Of a DNA stretch of 18,634 nt, positions 13,340 to 18,634 are shown piece by piece; the first letter of the stretch is position 1; every line of letters begins with the position of its first letter. The notes under the pieces are model-generated. The model was not told where the DNA came from. It ran no database searches and worked only from the letters and a program-made list of their open reading frames with translations. Source of the stretch: Candidatus Microgenomates bacterium (lineage in GTDB: Bacteria; Patescibacteriota; Microgenomatia; Levybacterales; JACOYD01); NCBI GenBank assembly GCA_016182055.1, contig JACOYD010000031.1, positions 1 to 18,634 of the forward strand. The letters are read 5' to 3'. Position numbers and translations under genes: made by a program.

Positions 13340-14589
13340 CTAAAGTTGGCGCCCGGGAAATTTTAGACAGCCGGGGCAATCCAACGGTTGAAACGACAGT
13401 TTTGCTGTCGGACGGAAGCTGGGGTGTTTCTTCGGTGCCAAGCGGCATATCAGTCGGGAAGTATGAGGCGGTAGAGCTTAGAGATCGAGATCCTAACCGC
13501 TTTGGAGGGCTGGGAGTATTAAAAGCCGTTGGCAATGTTAATATGGTAATTGCCCCAAAATTACTTGGTTTTGATCCGATCAAGCAAAAAGAAATAGACA
13601 TGGTGATGATGGGACTTGATGGTACCGAAAATAAAGGGAAACTCGGCGCCAATGCCATTTTAAGCGTTTCCCAGGCTGTGTGCAAAGCCGCCAGTATGAG
13701 CTTGCGAACTGGGCTTTTTCAGTACATCGGCAAACTGGCAGGGGAGTACGGTTTGACAAATACTGCCAGCCGCATTCCCACTCCCATGCTTAATATTGTT
13801 AACGGCGGCAAACACGGGGCCGGCAATCTGGATTTTCAGGAGTTTATGGTAATCCCCTCTTCTAATAAAAAGTTTTCCGATGCCCTCCACATGGGAGTGG
13901 TAATCTATAACGCTCTGCGCGACGTTTTGATATTTAGAAACGCCATTCATTCCATAGGAGATGAGGGCGGTTTTGCTCCCAATCTTTTTACCAATTCGGA
14001 GGCTTTTGAAGTGATTGTGGAAGCGGCTAAAGCTAGCGGAGCCAGACTTGGCTATGATGTATTTTTTGGTCTTGATGCGGCCGCCTCCTACTTTAAAAAA
14101 ATGGGCGGATATCAGCTAAAAGACAGGCCACAGCTATTTTCGACCGATCAGCTGGTAGATTACTACAAAACTCTTGTTTCTACCTATCAAATCCTGGTTC
14201 TGGAGGATGCTTTTGAGGAAGATGATTGGGAAGGCTGGGTCAAGCTAACCCGCGAGCTTTCGGATAAACTGCTGATTGTGGGAGATGATCTTTTGGCCAC
14301 CAACAAATCACGCCTGACCCGGGCTATCTCGGAGAAAGCGGCCAATGCCATTTTGGTAAAGCCAAATCAAATTGGTACAGTTTCGGAAACGCTGGCTCTG
14401 ATAAAGCAGGCGCGGCAAGCCAATTTTCGTATTATCGTTTCTCACCGAAGCGGAGAAACCAATGATAGTTTTATTGCCGATTTTGCCGTGGGAGTTTCCG
14501 CCGATTATATCAAATTTGGCGCTCCGGCCAGAGGCGAACGGGTAGCTAAGTATAATAGGCTTTTGGAAATTGAACAAAGTTTTGTATGA
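13327..14589 (+). CDS. eno: Enolase
   Basis: This 420-residue enzyme interconverts 2-phosphoglycerate and PEP. All catalytic and metal residues are visible: GDEGGFAPN with Glu213, FGLDAAAS with Asp250, LEDAFEEDDW with Glu293, GDDLLATN with Asp320, VKPNQIGT with Lys345, and SHRSGET with His373, Arg374 and Ser375. The mobile active-site loop reads PSGISVGKYEA (38-48), where PSGASTGxxEA is usual; the metal-binding serine is kept but its neighbours are replaced by Ile and Val. The start ATG 13327 lies inside the end of ppsA (13-base overlap), with AAAGGG (13317-13322) as a rare Shine-Dalgarno-like site. It overlaps gpmI by ATGA. The length is close to normal. Confidence 0.96.
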   Translation: MAKVTKVGAREILDSRGNPTVETTVLLSDGSWGVSSVPSGISVGKYEAVELRDRDPNRFGGLGVLKAVGNVNMVIAPKLLGFDPIKQKEIDMVMMGLDGTENKGKLGANAILSVSQAVCKAASMSLRTGLFQYIGKLAGEYGLTNTASRIPTPMLNIVNGGKHGAGNLDFQEFMVIPSSNKKFSDALHMGVVIYNALRDVLIFRNAIHSIGDEGGFAPNLFTNSEAFEVIVEAAKASGARLGYDVFFGLDAAASYFKKMGGYQLKDRPQLFSTDQLVDYYKTLVSTYQILVLEDAFEEDDWEGWVKLTRELSDKLLIVGDDLLATNKSRLTRAISEKAANAILVKPNQIGTVSETLALIKQARQANFRIIVSHRSGETNDSFIADFAVGVSADYIKFGAPARGERVAKYNRLLEIEQSFV

Positions 14590-16103
14590 CGGCACCTGTT
14601 GTTTTAATTGTGCTTGACGGTTGGGGCTATTCAAAAGCAAAAGAAGGCAATGCTATTGAGACGGCCAGCTTACCAAACTATCGCCGATATCTGCTTTCCT
14701 ATCCTCACACACTGCTTTCTGCTTCAGGAGAGGCAGTAGGTTTGCCCAAGGGCGAAGTGGGCAATACCGAAGTAGGTCATCTAAATCTGGGGGCCGGCAA
14801 AATTGTTTATCAGGACCTGCTTCGCATCAATATGGCGATTGTTGACGGCAGTTTTTTTCAAAATACCGCTTTTTTACAAGCCATAGAGCATGTAAAAAAG
14901 CATCAATCAAAACTGCATATCATGGGATTAATCGGCGAGGGCGCCGTACATGCTTCAAATGATCACCTTTTTTCGTTGGTTCGTCTGTGCAAGGAGAAAG
15001 GCGTAGAGCGACTTTTTCTTCATCTGTTTACCGACGGCCGCGATTCATTGCCCACCTCTGCCATGTATTTAATACAAACTGTAGAGGAGTTTTTAAAAAG
15101 GGAGGGTATTGGCCAAATTGCCAGCATTATTGGCAGATATTATGCCATGGATCGTGATAACAGGGTGGAGCGAACCGCCAAATCGTATGATCTTTTAACC
15201 GCAGGGATTGGAGAACGCTTTCACTTTGGCCGCGAAGCTATTGAACAACAGTATGCCAAAGGTTTAACGGATGAATTTATGCCGCCTCTTGCCATTACCG
15301 ATGAGTCTGGTACACCCAGAGCAAAAATTGCCGATAACGATGCAGTTATTTTTTCTAACTTCAGAATTGACAGACCTCGGCAACTAACCAGAGCTTTAGT
15401 TAAAAGTTCAATTAAAAATCTATTTTTTGTGACGATGACCGAGTATGAAAAAGGACCGGCTGTTTCCGGTATTGCTTTTCCTCCTGTTAACGTAACAAAA
15501 CCCCTGGGACTGCTTTTGGAAAACAGGGGAATTTTACAGCTGCGGGTGGCCGAAACGGAAAAAGAGCGTTTTGTGACTTACTATTTTAATGGACAAAGGC
15601 AACAGCCGTTTCATGGAGAAGACAGGCTTATTATCCCCTCCGCTAAAGTTCCTACCTATGATCTTAAACCGGAAATGTCGGCTTATGAAATTACCGATGC
15701 TGTTATTAAAAAATTATCCAGTAATTTATACGGTTTTGTGCTGATTAATTTTGCCAATGCCGATATGGTGGGGCATACCGGCGTGTTTGATAAGGCGGTT
15801 GCAGCTTGTGAGGTAATTGATAAATGTTTGGAAAAAATAGTTACCAAGGTGCTTGAACTTGGCGGGACTTGTATTATTACGGCAGATCATGGTAAGGTGG
15901 AAGAGTTGGGCGATAGTGCCAAAGGGACTGTTATCACCGAACATACCAAAAATCCGGTCCCGGCTATATTTATTAATAAATCATTTCGACCAATGACTAT
16001 ACCCATGGGAATTTTAGCAGACATTGCTCCTACCTGTCTTTATTTGCTTGATATCCCACAGCCGCCCGACATGACGGGAAAAAATTTGCTTTCCGAAATA
16101 TAA
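14586..16103 (+). CDS. gpmI: Cofactor-independent phosphoglycerate mutase, Thr at the nucleophile position
   Basis: This 505-residue manganese-dependent enzyme of the alkaline-phosphatase superfamily interconverts 2- and 3-phosphoglycerate. Seen: VLDGWGY (9-15), GNTEVGHLNLGAG (59-71), TDGRDSLPTSA, GRYYAMDRDNRVERT, FSNFRIDRPRQLTRA, AETEKERFVTYYFNG, NFANADMVGHTG, TADHGKVEEL and TEHTKNPVPA. All match iPGM metal- and substrate-binding motifs. The nucleophile motif is normally GNSEVGH; here codon ACC gives Thr61. Thr can serve as a nucleophile in this superfamily, so activity is likely but not certain. VHASNDHL also replaces the usual VHSHxxHL. The start overlaps the enolase stop (ATGA), placing both in one coupled operon. 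The length is normal. Confidence 0.94.
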   Translation: MTAPVVLIVLDGWGYSKAKEGNAIETASLPNYRRYLLSYPHTLLSASGEAVGLPKGEVGNTEVGHLNLGAGKIVYQDLLRINMAIVDGSFFQNTAFLQAIEHVKKHQSKLHIMGLIGEGAVHASNDHLFSLVRLCKEKGVERLFLHLFTDGRDSLPTSAMYLIQTVEEFLKREGIGQIASIIGRYYAMDRDNRVERTAKSYDLLTAGIGERFHFGREAIEQQYAKGLTDEFMPPLAITDESGTPRAKIADNDAVIFSNFRIDRPRQLTRALVKSSIKNLFFVTMTEYEKGPAVSGIAFPPVNVTKPLGLLLENRGILQLRVAETEKERFVTYYFNGQRQQPFHGEDRLIIPSAKVPTYDLKPEMSAYEITDAVIKKLSSNLYGFVLINFANADMVGHTGVFDKAVAACEVIDKCLEKIVTKVLELGGTCIITADHGKVEELGDSAKGTVITEHTKNPVPAIFINKSFRPMTIPMGILADIAPTCLYLLDIPQPPDMTGKNLLSEI

Positions 16104-16116
16104 ATAAGTTTGTTTT

Positions 16117-17928
16117 ATGACTAAAATGAAAATAAAAATAATTCAAAAGGCAAAAGTTCCATTCGACAAGTCTTCGACTCCGAGGTCGCTCAGACTCGAG
16201 GAGCTCAGGACAGGCAAAAATCAAAAGTTTAATTTAGAAAATTATGAAAAAGTGTATAAAAGCTTTCGCTGGGATGACTTTAAGAAAGAATTAACCCTTT
16301 TTAGGAATGACAGAATAAATGCGGCGTATAATGCCATAGACCGGCATGTTGAAAGCGCGAGGAAGAATAAAGTGGCCCTTTATTTCGAGGCAGAGGACGG
16401 AACAAAACAAAAATTCACCTTTTTTGATCTCTCACTGTTGTCAAATAAAATGGCGAATCTTTTGCGCCAAAAGGGGATTGCAAAAGGGGATAGGGTGTTT
16501 ATTTTTCTGCCCAGAGTTCCCAGTTTGTATATAAGTTTTCTGGGAATTCTTAAAATTGGGGCCATTGCCGGTACTCTTTTTTCCGCCTTTCAAGAACAGG
16601 CCTTGTTTGACAGATTAGCAAACAGCGGGGCTAAAATCGTTATTACCAATACTCTGCTGGGGGAGCGGGTGGAAAAAATAAAGCACAAACTTCCCCGTTT
16701 GCAGGAAATAATTTACGTAGACAGCGAAAGTTACCAAAAAAAACTGGCAGAGGTAAGCGATACGGCCCATATTGCACAAATGCATGCCAATGATGCCGCT
16801 TTTATGCTCTATACCTCTGGCACCACCGGCAAACCCAAGGGGGTTGTCCATCGCCATCTGGCAATTTTGCAAGAACACCTGACGGCCAGGTGGGTGCTGG
16901 ATATTCGGGATGAAGATATTTACTGGTGTACGGCAGATCCCGGCTGGGTGACCGGTATTGCCTATGAGATTTTGGGGAGCTGGAGTAATGGCGCCTCCAC
17001 CGTAGTTTTTGAGGGGCGGTTTGACCCGGCCCGCTGGTATAAAATTTTGCAGGATTATAAAGTAACGGTATGGTATACGGCTCCCACGGCGGTACGGATG
17101 CTGATGGCGGCAGGGGGTGCACTTGTCAAAAAATATGATTTAGCAAATCTTCGTCATTTAGCCAGCGTGGGCGAGCCGCTAAATCCCGAAGCAATTTTTT
17201 GGGGAAGGAGGGTTTTTGGACTATCCTTTCACGATAACTGGTGGCAGACGGAAACCGGCGCGATTATGATTGCCAACTATCCCTGTTTACCGATTAAACC
17301 GGGTTCGATGGGCAAACCGTTTCCCGGAGTAATTGCGGCTATTGTTGATGATAACGGCAACAAACTTGGCATAAATAAGGAGGGTAATTTGGCGCTTAAG
17401 CCCGGCTGGCCCAGCATGATGAAAACTATTTGGCGAAGACCTCACAAGTACAGGAGCTATTTTTTAAAAGGGTTGGCTGCTAGCCATGAGCGAGCGAAGC
17501 GAGTCGAATGGTATATTTCCGGCGACCGGGCTTACCAGGATAAGGATGGATATTTCTGGTTTATCGGTAGAGCCGATGATGTTATTAAGACTTCCGGTGA
17601 AAGAGTGGGTCCGTTTGAGGTGGAATCGGCCTTGGTGGCTCATCCGACTGTGGTTGAAGCAGGTGTAATCGGCAAACCGGACGCGGTGCGCGGGGAAATT
17701 ATCAAAGCTTTTGTAGTTCTTAAAAAAGACGTTAAAACTTCAGAGAAGTTAAAAGCAGAGCTGTCGGAGTTTGTCAAAAAACATCTGGCCGGCCATGCCT
17801 ATCCCCGCGAAATAGAATTTATTGACAAGCTTCCCAAAACCAGAAGTGGTAAAATCATGAGGCGTGTCTTAAAAGCCAAAGAAATGGGTCTTCCCATTGG
17901 GGACACTTCAACCCTCGAAGAATATTAA
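16117..17928 (+). CDS. acsA: Acetyl-CoA synthetase (AMP-forming), with two repeat-derived insertions
   Basis: This 603-residue ANL-superfamily ligase forms acetyl-CoA from acetate, ATP and CoA. Seen: P-loop YTSGTTGKPKGVVH (232-245), TADPGWVTGIAYE (272-284), WWQTETG (375-381), SGDRAYQDKDGYFWFIGRADDVIKTSGERVGP (468-499, hinge region) and PKTRSGKIMRRVLK (573-586) with catalytic Lys579. WWQTETG and the overall match favour acetate, but propionate or another short acid cannot be excluded. Two abnormal stretches are present: residues 14-34 (SSTPRSLRLEEL) at the N terminus and 453-464 (LAASHERAKRVE) just before YISGDRA. Both are encoded by GC-rich repeat-like DNA. The start is ATG 16117 or ATG 16126, both ahead of the first repeat. 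The gene begins 13 bases after gpmI and ends the operon. Confidence 0.93.
   Translation: MTKMKIKIIQKAKVPFDKSSTPRSLRLEELRTGKNQKFNLENYEKVYKSFRWDDFKKELTLFRNDRINAAYNAIDRHVESARKNKVALYFEAEDGTKQKFTFFDLSLLSNKMANLLRQKGIAKGDRVFIFLPRVPSLYISFLGILKIGAIAGTLFSAFQEQALFDRLANSGAKIVITNTLLGERVEKIKHKLPRLQEIIYVDSESYQKKLAEVSDTAHIAQMHANDAAFMLYTSGTTGKPKGVVHRHLAILQEHLTARWVLDIRDEDIYWCTADPGWVTGIAYEILGSWSNGASTVVFEGRFDPARWYKILQDYKVTVWYTAPTAVRMLMAAGGALVKKYDLANLRHLASVGEPLNPEAIFWGRRVFGLSFHDNWWQTETGAIMIANYPCLPIKPGSMGKPFPGVIAAIVDDNGNKLGINKEGNLALKPGWPSMMKTIWRRPHKYRSYFLKGLAASHERAKRVEWYISGDRAYQDKDGYFWFIGRADDVIKTSGERVGPFEVESALVAHPTVVEAGVIGKPDAVRGEIIKAFVVLKKDVKTSEKLKAELSEFVKKHLAGHAYPREIEFIDKLPKTRSGKIMRRVLKAKEMGLPIGDTSTLEEY
16160..16215. 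repeat. GC-rich repeat in the 5' part of acs
   Basis: A stretch rich in TCGAC, CTCGAG and GAGCTC, with imperfect inverted symmetry (CTCCGAG against CTCGAGGAG), is read in frame as about 18 residues ahead of the conserved NLENYEKVYKSF. Flanking DNA is AT-rich. I recall similar TTCGACAAG...CTCAGGACAGG sequences as dispersed repeats in CPR genomes. Confidence 0.55.
17473..17508. repeat. GCGA-rich in-frame insertion in acs
   Basis: These 36 bases encode LAASHERAKRVE between YFLKG and WYISGDRA, where the family normally runs directly from the glycine to the tryptophan or tyrosine of YxSGD. The core GAGCGAGCGAAGCGAG is a GCGA-type tandem unit unlike the surrounding sequence. The insertion is a multiple of three and leaves the hinge and the nucleotide-binding motif intact. 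Confidence 0.6.
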
Positions 17929-17931
17929 GTA

Positions 17932-17971
17932 ATACCGCAGGTGTCATCGTAAGACACCCCAAGGGTGTAAT
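17932..17971 (+). repeat. Solitary copy of the RAYT end module between convergent genes
   Basis: ATACCG (17932-17937), AGGTGTC (17939-17945), GACACC (17953-17958) and GGGTGT (17963-17968) reproduce the block order of the element's right end at 9096-9133, in the same orientation. GGTGTC/GACACC form a 6-bp stem with a 7-base loop; ACACCC/GGGTGT form the alternative with loop CAA. No transposase adjoins it. Position between two gene 3' ends is typical of REP sequences; it may also stabilise or separate the convergent transcripts. Confidence 0.7.
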
Positions 17972-17989
17972 CGAAAGTTATTTGAAGTA

Positions 17990-18265
17990 TTAAATTTTTC
18001 TTTTCTTCAACCACCATTTTTTAAGAATTCCGTAAGTTTGCGTAGACAATAAATAAAGAATTGATCCGACTAGGGCTTTACCAAGCGGTTGGCTCTCTGT
18101 AATAAGTAGCATTAAAACATATGCCAGTATAAAGGTGACAACTGCTATAAAAATATTTCTGGTCAGACTCGTTTCCCAAGCTTTATCAGCCTCGACTCGT
18201 TGATTGCGAGTCTTAATTGTCTCTACTTCCTGTTGCAGTGTTTTTATTTCGCGCTCTATGTTCAT
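17990..18265 (-). CDS. Small membrane protein with N-terminal coiled coil, function unknown
   Basis: This encodes 91 residues from ATG 18265 (94 from ATG 18274). The N-terminal 30 residues are charged and heptad-like (IEREIKTLQQEVETIKTRNQRVEADKAWE), followed by two membrane helices (about 36-56 and 64-82) and a basic tail KKWWLKKRKI. Coiled coil, DKAWETS, then two helices is a layout I recall from small hypothetical proteins of CPR bacteria. No function is known to me. Starting at 18265 gives a TAATG junction with the rsmI stop; starting at 18274 gives a 10-base overlap. Either way translation is coupled to rsmI. It converges on acs, with a REP-like module in between. Confidence 0.7.
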   Translation of the reverse strand: MNIEREIKTLQQEVETIKTRNQRVEADKAWETSLTRNIFIAVVTFILAYVLMLLITESQPLGKALVGSILYLLSTQTYGILKKWWLKKRKI

Positions 18266-18633
18266 TAATGCCATAATATCACAAATTCGCCTTTGGGGTT
18301 AACTTTTTGAAAGTGAGCTAGTGAGTCAGAAATTTTTTCGCGTCTCACCTCTTCATGAATTTTGGTCAGCTCCCGGCAAATAACTACGTCTATATCGCCA
18401 AAAGCATCAAGCATCTCCTGCAAAGTCTTTACCAATCGATGCGGCGCCTCAAACATAATAATAGTTACTCTATTACTAGACTGTAATAGAGTGAGTCTAT
18501 GAAATAATTCCTTTCGGTGGCCGGGTTTTTTGGGCGGGTAGCCTACAAAGAGAAATTTATCGGTTGGCAGACCGCTAACAGTTAAAGCAGCAATAACAGA
18601 TGACGGTCCGGGGATGGATTCAACTTTTATTCC
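18265..18633 (-). CDS. rsmI: 16S rRNA (cytidine-1402-2'-O)-methyltransferase, 3' part (5' end outside window)
   Basis: RsmI adds the 2'-O-methyl group to C1402 in the decoding centre of 16S rRNA, using S-adenosylmethionine. The visible 122 residues begin GIKVESIPGPSSVIAALTVSG and continue LPTDKFLFVGYPPKKPGHRKELF, IIMFEAPHRLVKTL, VICRELTKIHEEVRR and NPKGEFVIL. These are the middle and C-terminal motifs of the tetrapyrrole-methylase-fold RsmI family. The N-terminal part lies beyond the window. The gene has the short C terminus (no extra domain after KGEFVIL). It ends at TAA overlapping the start of the small membrane protein gene. A perfect 10-bp hairpin is embedded in its coding sequence. Confidence 0.92.
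   Translation of the reverse strand, partial: GIKVESIPGPSSVIAALTVSGLPTDKFLFVGYPPKKPGHRKELFHRLTLLQSSNRVTIIMFEAPHRLVKTLQEMLDAFGDIDVVICRELTKIHEEVRREKISDSLAHFQKVNPKGEFVILWH
18467..18492. repeat. Perfect 10-bp inverted repeat within rsmI
   Basis: ACTCTATTAC (18467-18476) and GTAATAGAGT (18483-18492) are exact reverse complements around a 6-base loop. It encodes part of the poorly conserved stretch between RKELF and MFEAPHR, where a small insertion would be tolerated. Confidence 0.6.
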
Positions 18634-18634
18634 C

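Noticed and set aside
13269..13685. Long antisense frames opposite enolase, ppsA and other genes
   Set aside because: They lie opposite strongly conserved enzymes, have no recognisable motifs or promoters, and are expected by chance from codon bias.
17953..17971. ACACCC/GGGTGT hairpin after acs as a classical rho-independent terminator
   Set aside because: The hairpin is not followed by a T run on either strand, and it matches the mobile-element end module; any termination role would be secondary.

Overview
The window looks like chromosomal DNA of an ultra-small Candidate Phyla Radiation (Patescibacteria) bacterium, probably of the Microgenomates type. This rests on several things seen together: compact genes with 1-13 base overlaps, a very short DNA polymerase III delta subunit, small family-orphan envelope proteins, almost no Shine-Dalgarno sequences, and short interspersed repeats translated in frame inside housekeeping enzymes. 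TGA is used as a stop by several genes, so the code is standard and the recoded Gracilibacteria/SR1 lineages are unlikely. The lineage is inferred from gene style; no marker tree was possible.

Layout. Bases 1-241 hold the end of a small membrane protein, followed by a hairpin terminator. Bases 462-1703 (minus) encode an exported cysteine-rich protein of unknown function; a divergent promoter pair separates it from a secreted glycoside-hydrolase-like protein (1759-2931, plus). That gene converges with and overlaps dinB (DNA polymerase IV, minus). From 4173 a plus-strand run encodes a YkuK/DUF458 RNase H-like protein, a Nudix hydrolase, an HExxH metallopeptidase-like protein and, after a repeat-filled gap, holA. 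holA leads directly into a sugar-phosphate block: phosphomannomutase, inositol-monophosphatase-family phosphatase, HAD phosphatase and bifunctional phosphoglucose/phosphomannose isomerase. A 0.7 kb RAYT/IS200-like element sits inside this block. A new promoter at about 10.96 kb starts a lower-glycolysis/gluconeogenesis operon: PEP synthase, enolase, phosphoglycerate mutase and AMP-forming acetyl-CoA synthetase. Convergent to it are a small coiled-coil membrane protein and the 3' part of rsmI, running off the window.

Metabolic logic. PpsA, Eno and GpmI connect pyruvate, PEP, 2-phosphoglycerate and 3-phosphoglycerate, and Acs connects acetate and acetyl-CoA. The upstream block interconverts glucose-6-P, fructose-6-P, mannose-6-P and mannose-1-P, the usual precursors of envelope glycans. 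The window is therefore largely central carbon plus sugar-precursor metabolism, with some replication, repair and rRNA-modification genes.

Most unusual signals. (1) The RAYT element has inverted ends built from three alternating ACACCT/AGGTGT blocks that can form two mutually exclusive hairpins. A solitary copy of the same module lies about 8.8 kb away, between two convergent genes. (2) At least four in-frame repeat insertions occur in dinB, ppsA and acs (two in acs), and another repeat supplies the stop codon of the metallopeptidase gene. (3) Several promoters place the -10 box 6-9 bases before the start codon, suggesting leaderless mRNAs. (4) Phosphoglycerate mutase has Thr in place of the catalytic Ser.
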